A stretch of 41,753 nt of DNA from Candidatus Doudnabacteria bacterium. Its GTDB lineage: Bacteria; Patescibacteriota; Doudnabacteria; UBA920; 2-01-FULL-46-14. Numbering within the stretch: position 1 is the first letter of the stretch; each line of letters starts with the position of its first letter. The stretch covers positions 1 through 41,753 of the forward strand of contig JAHFJD010000004.1 of the NCBI GenBank assembly GCA_023246055.1. Direction: 5' to 3'. The position numbers and the translations under genes were made by a program. Shown piece after piece: positions 1 through 8,989 of the stretch. The notes beneath the pieces are model-generated. The model saw only the letters and a program-made list of their open reading frames with translations. It made no database searches and was not told the origin of the DNA.

Positions 1-10
1 CCCAGATCCA

Positions 11-391
11 GTGATCTCATGTACACAAACTAGCTGCACAGCAACAGATGATGCCGGTAACACGACGATTCTATCCTTTCAAAAGACCAAGGTCCTGACC
101 ACCAAAAACCTGAAGCTTTTGTCGGTTTCGTATAACGGGACGACATCAAGCTTTCAGCCAAATCTACTCGTCATAAATCTCGTGGAGAAATCAGGTTCGC
201 TGTTGGATTTTGACCAAGGATTTTGGCTCAAATCCAAGCAAGTGATTTACATAGACCTCAACAAACCGAAGAACCAATCCACGATTTATACTCTGAAAAG
301 CAACGGGACATTGACCAAAGAGGTGGTGAGGGGAATGAGATTTTTGCAACTCGGAACAGAAGGCGGTAATATTAAGGCAAATATTAAATAG
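11..391 (+). CDS. hypothetical protein, C-terminal part (truncated by window edge)
   Basis: Open reading frame likely continuing from upstream of the window; no recognised family. Confidence 0.5.
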   Translation: MISCTQTSCTATDDAGNTTILSFQKTKVLTTKNLKLLSVSYNGTTSSFQPNLLVINLVEKSGSLLDFDQGFWLKSKQVIYIDLNKPKNQSTIYTLKSNGTLTKEVVRGMRFLQLGTEGGNIKANIK

Positions 392-397
392 GAAGAG

Positions 398-697
398 ATG
401 ACAATAAATAAAAAGCTTTGGATAATTTTTGTTCTGATTGTTATAGTACCCTTTATTTTGGGTCTATCCCCTGATTCCTTGCTTAACACAATTGGATGTC
501 GGGGTGAAGTACCCATCTGTAATAACTTTAGATTTGTATTTTTTTCAATATCTATACTTGCTGCTGTATATGTCATTTATGCTAATCATTCAAGAGGTTC
601 AAGAGGAAATTTGTGGTATGCACTTGGACTTATTTTTTTGATCGTTGATGTTTTATTTGTTTTCACATTGTACTCTCTATCCAACTTTGGCTTCTAA
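398..697 (+). CDS. small hypothetical membrane protein
   Basis: 99 aa ORF with three hydrophobic segments. Confidence 0.55.
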   Translation: MTINKKLWIIFVLIVIVPFILGLSPDSLLNTIGCRGEVPICNNFRFVFFSISILAAVYVIYANHSRGSRGNLWYALGLIFLIVDVLFVFTLYSLSNFGF

Positions 698-923
698 ATG
701 TTTTTTGGTAATGATTTCTAGAAGCAACGCAACCTGTCGAACGTGTACAAAACCTGATTAACTTACATTGTCCAGAATTTTTCGACCGAAAAAAACGCGG
801 CAATTCATGCAGTGAGCTCAAAAGCCTTGTCACCAGGAACCTGGAGCGAAATTTCATTTTGCGCCGATATTGCCACTTTCCTTAGGCAGAGGTAAAATAT
901 GGATAAGACCTAAATTTATTGAT

Positions 924-2315
924 ATGGCCGATACTACCACCCCAAAAAAATCCCTCACAGAAACTCTCTACAAACAAAACGCCGAGCTGGCGATCAGAAA
1001 CAAAACTCTCTCCCTCCTCTCCAAGCTCTACGAAATCAGCATCCTGACCCTGACGCCAAAGGATTTGGCCGCCAAAATCAGCCCTATAGTCCAAGCGGAC
1101 CTAAATTTTGAGTTGGTCGGGATATTGCTTTTCGACAAAGAAAAAAACTCGTTTTTACCTCTGGATTTCTCAAGCTCCGAACGTCTCGAAAAAATTCAAA
1201 CGGCATTCAAAATCCAATTTGCTGGAATAAAGATTCCAACTTCAAAAAGTCTTTTTTGGAAACAGCTTGTTGATTCCAAGACCGTGGGATACACGGAAGC
1301 TTTACCTGAGGTGTGGAACTCGTTAGTGGCAGAAAAAATGCTCGCCGAGATCAGCACTGATGGTCATGTCCGCTCCTCCCTCGTCTACCCCCTACTCATC
1401 CAAAACGAAATTATCGGCGCATTGATACTAAGCCTCAATCGCCTGAAAAATGACCTCGTGGATTTTGAAAAAGAGTCAATCAGCAGCTTTGTCAATGTCA
1501 TTACAGTCGCTCTGGACAAAGCCATTGTCTCGGAAAAATTAAAAGAAGCCAATCAGCAACTGAAAATTCTCGATGCGGCGCGGGCCGAGTTCATCACCAT
1601 GGCCAGCCACCAGCTGCGCACACCGCCGTCCTCCATCAAATGGTTTCTGTCAGCCATCCTCGCCGATGAATTCGGAAAAATAGATGGCGAGCTGCGGGAG
1701 GCGCTTCGAAAAATCGATGCTACTAACAGCTCGCAAATTTCGCTCATCGATGCATTGCTTAACGTCTCCCGCATTGAACGCGGCAAGTTGGAATTCGTCT
1801 ATGAAGTGGCAGATCTCCTGGAAATTACCGCTCTCACAGTCGATCAGCTCCAACCTCTGGCTCAGCAAAAAAATCTCAAACTTCGCTTTGTGAAACCAAC
1901 AACTGGGCTTCCAAAGATTGTCATGGATAAAGAAAAAATTCACCAGGTGGTGAGCAACATGATTGACAATGCCATCAAATATTCGAAACAAGGTGAAATC
2001 CTAGTATCCTTGCAGCAAACTGCCACTAATCTTGAACTGAAGGTCAAAGATACGGGCAAAGGCATGGAAAAAGACGAACTTTATGCCGCTTTCCAAAAAT
2101 ACGGCCGGGGCAAAGACTCCAAAAAATACGCGGCTGGGCTGGGACTTGGCATGTATCTCGCTAAAGTCATTGTCGACCAGCACAACGGCAAAATCTGGGC
2201 GGAAAGCAAAGGCATCGGCCAGGGCTCAATATTCGCCTTCTCTCTGCCGATCGAGAGCAAACTCAAGCCTACCTCCCTGGTTTTTGACCTCACCAAAACT
2301 CAAAACGTAAAATAA
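924..2315 (+). CDS. GAF-domain sensor histidine kinase
   Basis: HisKA H-box 'FITMASHQLRTPPSSIKW', N box 'MIDNAIKYSKQG', G boxes 'DTGKGM' and 'GLGLGMYLAKVIVDQHNGKIWAES'; N-terminal GAF-like region; start set at MADTTTPKK (ATG 924). Confidence 0.9.
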   Translation: MADTTTPKKSLTETLYKQNAELAIRNKTLSLLSKLYEISILTLTPKDLAAKISPIVQADLNFELVGILLFDKEKNSFLPLDFSSSERLEKIQTAFKIQFAGIKIPTSKSLFWKQLVDSKTVGYTEALPEVWNSLVAEKMLAEISTDGHVRSSLVYPLLIQNEIIGALILSLNRLKNDLVDFEKESISSFVNVITVALDKAIVSEKLKEANQQLKILDAARAEFITMASHQLRTPPSSIKWFLSAILADEFGKIDGELREALRKIDATNSSQISLIDALLNVSRIERGKLEFVYEVADLLEITALTVDQLQPLAQQKNLKLRFVKPTTGLPKIVMDKEKIHQVVSNMIDNAIKYSKQGEILVSLQQTATNLELKVKDTGKGMEKDELYAAFQKYGRGKDSKKYAAGLGLGMYLAKVIVDQHNGKIWAESKGIGQGSIFAFSLPIESKLKPTSLVFDLTKTQNVK

Positions 2316-4934
2316 ATGCTCAAATCTAGATCCTGGCAGAGTCTCGAAATCCAACAAATCCTGGAAATTCTGAAACTCAATAACTCAAAAGGTCTCACTT
2401 CAGACGAGGTCGAAACACGACGCGCTGAGTACGGAGCCAATGTCTTGCCCGAGAGCCGGAAGCGTAGCGTGTTGCAGATGTTTTTTTCGCAATTTGCTAG
2501 CCCCTTAGTTTGGATATTGTTGGTTGCGGCACTCCTCGGCCTGTTTTTTCACGAACCGGGCAATTTTTTAGAAAAATATGGTGACCCCATCGTTATCCTC
2601 ATCGTGGTCATTGTCAACGCCTGTATCGGCCTGTTTCAAGAATACCGCGCGAACAAAATTTTTGAAAAACTCAAAGAAATAGTCCGGGTCAAAGCGATTG
2701 TGATTCGTGGAGGAAAAACTTATTCAGTTGACTCAGCCGATTTGGTGCCGGGTGATCTCGTGATGCTAAAAGGCGGCAATAAAGTTCCGGCTGACTCGAG
2801 ACTTTTAAAGGTCGCCAATCTCGAAGCCAATGAGGCTTTGCTCACAGGTGAATCCAAAGCAGTCAAAAAATCACTGGGCCTCATCGGAGAAAAAGCCCTG
2901 GTCGGAGACCGAACCAACATGGTGTTCACCGGCACGGTCATAGAACGCGGCGAAGGGCTCGGCCTGGTCGTGGCCACTGGTGGACTAACCGAAATTGGAC
3001 AAATTTCTACCCTCACCCAAAATACCGAGAACGAAGAGAGTCCCTTGCAGGCCCGGATGGGCAAACTCGGACGCTTTCTCACGGAAATCTTTATCGTCAT
3101 TTCTCTCGCCATTTTTATCCTCGGCCTTAGCGAGGGCGATCCTTTTATTGAAATGGTGCAAACGACTGTGGCTATGGCGGTCGCGGCAATCCCCGAAGGC
3201 CTACCGGCCGCAATATCCATAATCCTCGCGGTCGCCAGCCAAAAAATCTTGGCCCGCAAAGGCCTGGTACGAAAGCTTATCGCCGCCGAGACCTTGGGCT
3301 CAACTTCAGTAATTTGCACTGACAAGACAGGAACTCTCACCTACGGACAGATGAAAGTGGAGGAAATCATTGCGCGCAGTGACGAAAAACAAGTCCTCCT
3401 CGCCCTGGCTTTGGCAAATGAAGCCATACTAGAGGATCGCGATGGGAAAATGACAGTGAACGGAGAGGCCACAGACAAAGCCAAGCTGGAAAAATTTATG
3501 ACGACAGGAAAAAATCTACGCGACACGCTGTCCTCCCTCCCCCGCATCGCCATGGTACCGTTTGAAGAATCAAGGAAATATATCGCCTCCTTCCACCTGG
3601 ACGGCAAGATGCTAAAAATTTTCCTGTCTGGGGCGCCAGAAGCAATCCTTTTGAAAAGCAAGCTCAAGGAAACAGAAAAACGCCAGATTCGTGAAACCTA
3701 TGAGAACATGGCGGGACGCGGGTTTCGCTTAATCGCCGCTGCTTCCCGAAATATCGTGTTGTCGAAATCGAATTTTCGAGAAGGAATGGAGGTTTCTGAT
3801 CTCGTGAAATTCGTAGACGATTTGGAATATTTAGGCCTCGCTGCGATCCGCGACCCCATCAGGGAAGATGTGCGCGAAACCTTGGCCGTTACCCGCAAAG
3901 CTGGTGTCAAAGTCCTCATGGTTACCGGCGATCACATACTCACCGCCAAAGCTATTGGACTCGAATTGGGTTTTGGCACTGCTAGCGATGCTGTAATCAC
4001 TGGCGAGGAGTTAGACAAAATTTCCGACGGGGAGCTACAGTCTGTGATAAAAAACTTGGAAATCATTGCCCGAGTCAACCCGGAACACAAGCTCCGCATC
4101 ATTGCCGCTTGGCAAAAACACGGTGCAGTGGTCGCTATGTCGGGTGATGGGGTAAATGACGCACCAGCCCTGAAAGCGGCTGACATTGGGGTGGCCGTTG
4201 GCTCTGGCACGGATGTGGCCAAAGAAGCTTCGGATTTGGTGCTCCTCGATGATAGTTTCAGCACCATAACCGCCGCAATCGAAGAAGGTCGCACAGGTTT
4301 TGCAAATATCCGCAAAGCCACAGTCACCGTCATGTCCAACGCTTTTACGGAAATCATTCTCATTGCCTCAACTCTCGTCACTCATTCCCCTTTTCCTGTC
4401 ACTGCGATCCAAATCCTCTGGGTCAACATTGTGGAGGATGGTTTGCCTGTCCTAGCGATGGCTTTCGAGCCGTCAGAAGAAGGGATTATGAACACCAAGC
4501 CCATATCACCTCGAGAACCAATCTTGGATCGAGAGAGTAAGATGCTGATTTTTGTGGTAAGCTTGATTAGCGACCTCACTCTGGTCGCAATATTTTTATA
4601 TCTGCACCGCGTTCTGCATTGGGATCTCATGAAGGCCCAATCTCTGGTGTTTATAGCCACTGCCACACCCACGCTCGTCAACGTCTTTTCGTTTAAATCC
4701 TTGCGATTGCCTCTCCCCAAGATAAACCTCTGGAACAATAAATTTCTGCTCGCGTCCGTGGCAATCGGATTTGCCCTGATGCTCATCGCTGTGTATGTGC
4801 CTTTTTTCAATCACTTTCTCGGTACTGTGCCTTTGCCATTTTGGCCAGCGATCGCGAGCCTCGTCCTATTTCCTGTCTACAAACTTTCCCTCATTGAACT
4901 CACCAAAATGTGGTATCGAAGAAATCACAATTAA
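2316..4934 (+). CDS. P-type cation-transporting ATPase (Ca2+/Na+ P2 type)
   Basis: Phosphorylation motif 'CTDKTGTLT', 'LLTGES', 'AMSGDGVNDAPALKAADIGVAVGSGTDVAKEASDLVLLDD'. Confidence 0.95.
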   Translation: MLKSRSWQSLEIQQILEILKLNNSKGLTSDEVETRRAEYGANVLPESRKRSVLQMFFSQFASPLVWILLVAALLGLFFHEPGNFLEKYGDPIVILIVVIVNACIGLFQEYRANKIFEKLKEIVRVKAIVIRGGKTYSVDSADLVPGDLVMLKGGNKVPADSRLLKVANLEANEALLTGESKAVKKSLGLIGEKALVGDRTNMVFTGTVIERGEGLGLVVATGGLTEIGQISTLTQNTENEESPLQARMGKLGRFLTEIFIVISLAIFILGLSEGDPFIEMVQTTVAMAVAAIPEGLPAAISIILAVASQKILARKGLVRKLIAAETLGSTSVICTDKTGTLTYGQMKVEEIIARSDEKQVLLALALANEAILEDRDGKMTVNGEATDKAKLEKFMTTGKNLRDTLSSLPRIAMVPFEESRKYIASFHLDGKMLKIFLSGAPEAILLKSKLKETEKRQIRETYENMAGRGFRLIAAASRNIVLSKSNFREGMEVSDLVKFVDDLEYLGLAAIRDPIREDVRETLAVTRKAGVKVLMVTGDHILTAKAIGLELGFGTASDAVITGEELDKISDGELQSVIKNLEIIARVNPEHKLRIIAAWQKHGAVVAMSGDGVNDAPALKAADIGVAVGSGTDVAKEASDLVLLDDSFSTITAAIEEGRTGFANIRKATVTVMSNAFTEIILIASTLVTHSPFPVTAIQILWVNIVEDGLPVLAMAFEPSEEGIMNTKPISPREPILDRESKMLIFVVSLISDLTLVAIFLYLHRVLHWDLMKAQSLVFIATATPTLVNVFSFKSLRLPLPKINLWNNKFLLASVAIGFALMLIAVYVPFFNHFLGTVPLPFWPAIASLVLFPVYKLSLIELTKMWYRRNHN

Positions 4935-4945
4935 ATTGAACTTCT

Positions 4946-5506
4946 ATGGAAAAACCCGAATTCAAACCTAATATCTCCGATGATCTCAAAGAGCCGGTTG
5001 GCCACCTTATCGAACACCGTCTGCCGTGGCTGATTTTAGGGCTCCTTGGAGGCATCGTCACCTCGATCATTGTATCCAGCTATGAAAAAATTCTGTCCGC
5101 TGACCTGCGATTGGCCTTTTTTATTCCTGTGATCGTTTACATGAGCGATGCGGTCGGTACCCAAACGGAAACCATCTACGTCAGGCATTTACGAAAATCA
5201 GGCGGAGACTTCTCAAAATATCTTTTCAAAGAAACTGGTCTCGGCCTCTCTCTAGGTTCAATCTTCGGACTCGTCATCGGGTTATTCGCCGCCTACTGGC
5301 TGCACGCGCCAGCGATCGGAATAACTGTTGGGTTGGCGATGTTTATCAATGTAACCATAGCGCCTGTCTTGGCAATTTTCATTCCAGAAATTCTATACAA
5401 AGAACATTCAGATCCCGCCCTTGGCTCGGGTCCGCTCGCGACGATTATTCAAGACCTATTGAGTTTACTCATTTATTTTCTGATAGCAAGCTTGATTATT
5501 TTCTGA
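4946..5506 (+). CDS. MgtE-like divalent cation transporter membrane domain protein
   Basis: 186 aa, multi-TM, 'MSDAVGTQTETIYVR' resembles the MgtE/SLC41 membrane domain; cytoplasmic N and CBS domains absent. Confidence 0.8.
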   Translation: MEKPEFKPNISDDLKEPVGHLIEHRLPWLILGLLGGIVTSIIVSSYEKILSADLRLAFFIPVIVYMSDAVGTQTETIYVRHLRKSGGDFSKYLFKETGLGLSLGSIFGLVIGLFAAYWLHAPAIGITVGLAMFINVTIAPVLAIFIPEILYKEHSDPALGSGPLATIIQDLLSLLIYFLIASLIIF

Positions 5507-5520
5507 AAATCTGCTATAAT
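5492..5520 (+). promoter_or_regulatory. candidate sigma70-type promoter
   Basis: TTGATT - 17 bp - TATAAT, upstream of the ORF at 5555. Confidence 0.55.
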
Positions 5521-5554
5521 ATTTTCAGATTTATTAACATCGGAAACAAAAAAT

Positions 5555-5734
5555 ATGAGTTCGGCAATCGCTCAATATATCAAACACACGTGCGTTAAAT
5601 GCGGCAAAGCCAAGACGGGGGTGGAAGGAATCCACCGCTTTGGGGGTAAAACCTTTTGCTGCGAGGTTTGCTGCGGAAACACCTCCCAAAACGAACACAA
5701 ACAAAAAGTAGCCAATGCTTGCGAATTCTGTTAG
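5555..5734 (+). CDS. Cys-rich small protein (zinc-ribbon-like), 59 aa
   Basis: MSSAIAQYIKHTCVKCGKAKTGVEGIHRFGGKTFCCEVCCGNTSQNEHKQKVANACEFC*; CxxC pairs; not in ORF track (below length cut-off); overlaps next start. Confidence 0.7.
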   Translation: MSSAIAQYIKHTCVKCGKAKTGVEGIHRFGGKTFCCEVCCGNTSQNEHKQKVANACEFC

Positions 5735-6503
5735 CGTCTTATTTTATAGCTGTTTAATCATCGGGGTTTTCCTGATTGCGGCTCTGGTGAAAAAAGAGCC
5801 GAGTCAGAGCTTAAAACTCTTTTTATTTTTGGGTATGATTGTGCCGGCTGTATTTACGACCATCTATTTGGCGGCTGCCACAGTCATGGAAAATCGCGCA
5901 TCTGTCACCGCAGGTCCGGTCCACTGGCATGCGGATTTTCAAATTTATTCCTGTGATAAAAATCTTCAGGCCTCGAATCAGGTCCTCGGCCGGACCATCC
6001 TGCTTGCTCATGGAGGCGAAGAGGAAAACATGGGAAAAACATCCGAATCGGTTGATATGGTCGATCCGAAAGGGCTGTCCAATCGCGTGGGCACGTCAGT
6101 TTTTCACGAACACGGCGACAATCGCATTCATATCGAAGGCGTTGTCCGAAATCTTCGGGATATCAGGCTCGAAAAATTTTTTGAGGTAATCGGCGGACAA
6201 CTCACTCCCTCCTTTTTGCGGATTCCGACAAATCACGGAGAAGAAATTTTGCAAAACGGCATGAATTGCCCGAATGGCCAGCCCGGAACCCTGCAGACGT
6301 TCGTCTACAAAACTAAAGGCAATCGTATCACTCAAGAAAAACTCGCGGATTTTCCCAACTATGTAATTTCGCCTTACAGCAATATCCCTCCGGGTGATTG
6401 TCTCATTCTTGAATTTTCATCAGAAATCAAAAACAAGACGGACAAAATTTGTCCGTTCTACGAGATCGCCATCCAAAAAGGAGAATACAAGTATGAGAAT
6501 TGA
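5715..6503 (+). CDS. hypothetical membrane-anchored protein
   Basis: N-terminal TM segments, then soluble domain with 'GPVHWHADFQIYSC'. Confidence 0.65.
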   Translation: MLANSVSVLFYSCLIIGVFLIAALVKKEPSQSLKLFLFLGMIVPAVFTTIYLAAATVMENRASVTAGPVHWHADFQIYSCDKNLQASNQVLGRTILLAHGGEEENMGKTSESVDMVDPKGLSNRVGTSVFHEHGDNRIHIEGVVRNLRDIRLEKFFEVIGGQLTPSFLRIPTNHGEEILQNGMNCPNGQPGTLQTFVYKTKGNRITQEKLADFPNYVISPYSNIPPGDCLILEFSSEIKNKTDKICPFYEIAIQKGEYKYEN

Positions 6504-7348
6504 TAAGGTTCCAAAAACGTGGAGCGCACTCCGACCTTGTGTCGGAGCAACACGCGTTTTTGGAAAAAGGAGAGGCACGGATACCGGAGCAGCCCCGAGC
6601 GGCGTCGAGGAGATGCGAAGTGTATCCAAGGCTCGACGTGGGGATTGAGTCACAGCTTCCGACAATTTTCACGGTTCTGGTGACGGCGGTGATTGATTCC
6701 ATCAATCCCTGCGCCATTGGCGTATTGATCTTGATGATGTCTGTAGTCATGTCTTCTGGCGGTTCGATCAGACGAATGCTCTCTTTGGGCTTTGTCTATA
6801 TTGGTGCAGTCTATGTCACGTATCTAGCTGCCGGTCTGGGGCTAATCTATTTTTTTGCCCGCATTCCCCTGGTCGTAACTGAATACCTGTCGATTGGCGT
6901 GGCACTGTTTGTTACTCTGGCCGGTATTCTGGAAATCAAAGATTATTTCTGGTATGGCCGGGGTTTTTCTTTGGCCATTCCGGCCAGCATGGCAAAAAAA
7001 ATCGACCAATACGCGACGCACACGACAATCATCGGCATGGCGGCCTTGGGAGCTTTCGTGTCAGGCGTGGAACTGCCTTGCACGGGCGCGCCATATTTGG
7101 CAATAATCACCATTCTGTCGCAGTATTTTGATTTCAAGGCATTTCTGCTTCTGGTGTTTTACAATCTCATCTTTGTCTCCCCTCTGATCGTCATCCTCCT
7201 GATGGTCGCGACTGGAAAAAAGATTCAAGAAGTCAAGAAATGGAAACAGGACAATCGCGGATTCATGCGCCTGGCTATCGGTCTGCTTTTGATTGGCCTT
7301 TCCTGGCTGCTGATCTTGATCGCCAACGGCACAATTAATTTCGGTTAA
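6500..7348 (+). CDS. cytochrome c biogenesis (CcdA/DsbD-like) transmembrane protein
   Basis: 'VIDSINPCAIGVLILMMSVV' and 'GVELPCTGAPYLAII' CcdA-like Cys-Pro motifs; start uncertain (TTG 6500 or a downstream GTG); N-terminal stretch overlaps a palindromic insert. Confidence 0.8.
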   Translation: MIRFQKRGAHSDLVSEQHAFLEKGEARIPEQPRAASRRCEVYPRLDVGIESQLPTIFTVLVTAVIDSINPCAIGVLILMMSVVMSSGGSIRRMLSLGFVYIGAVYVTYLAAGLGLIYFFARIPLVVTEYLSIGVALFVTLAGILEIKDYFWYGRGFSLAIPASMAKKIDQYATHTTIIGMAALGAFVSGVELPCTGAPYLAIITILSQYFDFKAFLLLVFYNLIFVSPLIVILLMVATGKKIQEVKKWKQDNRGFMRLAIGLLLIGLSWLLILIANGTINFG

Positions 7349-7387
7349 TCCTTTTTTGTATTTTCGTAATAATTAGTATTTCGTAGT

Positions 7388-7657
7388 ATGCCACATATCG
7401 TAAAACGCAGAGGACATACAGAGCCTTTTGATTCCCGCAAAATCTATGCGGCAGTTTTCGCATCCTGCCGCAACGCTCATCTGTCGGAAATGCTCTCCGA
7501 AAACATTGCTGACAGTGTGCAAAACCGTCTGGAGGAGTGGGTCGAAGATAAACAGGACGTAACATCAGAGCAGATTTTCCGGGAAACCATCACTGTCCTC
7601 AAAGCCCTGCACCCAGACGCCGCGTTTCTGTTCGAAACTCACCGCGACATCTCATAA
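7388..7657 (+). CDS. stand-alone ATP-cone domain protein
   Basis: 'VKRRGHTEPFDSRKIYAAVFASCRNAHL' ATP-cone signature; no NrdR zinc ribbon. Confidence 0.75.
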   Translation: MPHIVKRRGHTEPFDSRKIYAAVFASCRNAHLSEMLSENIADSVQNRLEEWVEDKQDVTSEQIFRETITVLKALHPDAAFLFETHRDIS

Positions 7658-7710
7658 TTTGCAATTCTTTCCCTCCCCAGGCCTGGGGAGGGATCAAGGG
7701 AGGGGTCGCC

Positions 7711-8043
7711 ATGTCTGATTTAACTTCCAAACACTGTATCCCATGTGAAGGAGACGTTCCTCCCTTCACCCGCCCGCAAGCCGAAACCTATCTGCCCCAA
7801 GTTTCAGGATGGGAACTATCCCCGGATGCCCGATCAATCTCCCGAAAATTCAAATTCAAAAATTTTAAGGCCGCACTTGTTTTTGTAAACCAGATCGGCG
7901 AGATTGCCGAAGCCGAAGGCCATCACCCAGACATCTCTTTTGGCTGGGGTTATGTCCACATCAAACTCTCAACTCATGCAATCACAGGTTTATCAGAGAA
8001 TGATTTTATTCTGGCGGCAAAGATTAATCAGATTAGGAATTAG
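7711..8043 (+). CDS. phhB: 4a-hydroxytetrahydrobiopterin dehydratase
   Basis: 'FVNQIGEIAEAEGHHPDISFGWGYVHIKLSTHAITGLSENDFILAAKI' PCD/DCoH signature. Confidence 0.92.
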   Translation: MSDLTSKHCIPCEGDVPPFTRPQAETYLPQVSGWELSPDARSISRKFKFKNFKAALVFVNQIGEIAEAEGHHPDISFGWGYVHIKLSTHAITGLSENDFILAAKINQIRN

Positions 8044-8054
8044 ATCAACTAAAA

Positions 8055-8090
8055 AACCCGGACGAACTTCAGTAGTTCGCACGGGCTTGG
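8055..8090 (-). terminator. Rho-independent terminator
   Basis: minus-strand hairpin cccgtgcgaacta/ctgaagttcgtccggg followed by TTTTTT. Confidence 0.7.
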
Positions 8091-8095
8091 AATTT

Positions 8096-8572
8096 TTACC
8101 GTTGGGTCGGGGTAAGCGATTCACGATCCACAAGCTTTCCGGCCTCTTTAACACTCAAACCAAGATCCTTAGGAAGCAGGGGGTATTGGATAAGTAAGTC
8201 TCGGAGCTGATCGCGTGCCTCTTCATCACCGGCGAGAACCCGTTCTCGAAGCTTTGGACCATTCTTTTTTCCATACTCGACAAACCACGTTATGAGTCCT
8301 AACCTCGTGATTATCCCCGACCCATCTGTGGGGGCGTCCTGATAGACGAGTTGAAACTCAACATCGCTCACATAATATTGCAATATATGGGCAACATCAT
8401 ATTGGTTCTTGTGGTAGAAAGAGTTCAGACGTTCCTGCGCCCAGCCGGGACTGGTAATTAATGCCCCATATAAGGTTTCACAGCGAATTGGAAACTCATC
8501 TTCTGGTGCGTTCAGATACTTTGTGAGCATTATCGCCTTTTCTCTATACGACTTGATCCACAACTGTTCCAA
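8096..8572 (-). CDS. hypothetical protein
   Basis: 158 aa ORF, abuts the next minus-strand ORF, followed by terminator. Confidence 0.6.
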   Translation of the reverse strand: MEQLWIKSYREKAIMLTKYLNAPEDEFPIRCETLYGALITSPGWAQERLNSFYHKNQYDVAHILQYYVSDVEFQLVYQDAPTDGSGIITRLGLITWFVEYGKKNGPKLRERVLAGDEEARDQLRDLLIQYPLLPKDLGLSVKEAGKLVDRESLTPTQR

Positions 8573-8815
8573 TTATTTTTCAGACAACCTTAGTGTCTCC
8601 TGCAGCTTTGGATCAGAGCGCAGAGCTTGTCTCAATTCTCCCATCCCGTTATACCTGGCATGAATCGTGCAGATATCCTCGGAAATCGGCTCCAAGCGTA
8701 ATGTTGCAAGGATGTTTGCAAGATCACTGATTTCAAGTTTGTGCGGCTGGGCATTCGAAGCCACTGGAACCGCAAGCACAAAAACAATGGCCGCAACAAT
8801 ACTGAAATTTTTCAT
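8573..8815 (-). CDS. hypothetical secreted small protein
   Basis: 80 aa with N-terminal signal-like segment MKNFSIVAAIVFVLAVPVASNAQP. Confidence 0.6.
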   Translation of the reverse strand: MKNFSIVAAIVFVLAVPVASNAQPHKLEISDLANILATLRLEPISEDICTIHARYNGMGELRQALRSDPKLQETLRLSEK

Positions 8816-8890
8816 CGTCTCCTCCTCGAAATAGGTTCCTAACTCTTGCTAAAGCTTAGTTTAGTTTCCAAATCTTGTCTAGTTTCCGAT

Positions 8891-8934
8891 AATCACACGC
8901 TATTACCATACTAGTATGGTAATAGCGTGTGATT
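8891..8934. repeat. 44-bp perfect palindrome without loop
   Basis: aatcacacgctattaccatactagtatggtaatagcgtgtgatt is its own reverse complement. Confidence 0.95.
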
Positions 8935-8989
8935 CCAATTATAAAATTCTGACTTGCTTACAACTCTACAGCTTACTACTTACAACTTC

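Noticed and set aside
2720-3340. 206-aa minus-strand ORF
   Set aside because: Antisense to the well-supported P-type ATPase; composition reflects the opposite strand
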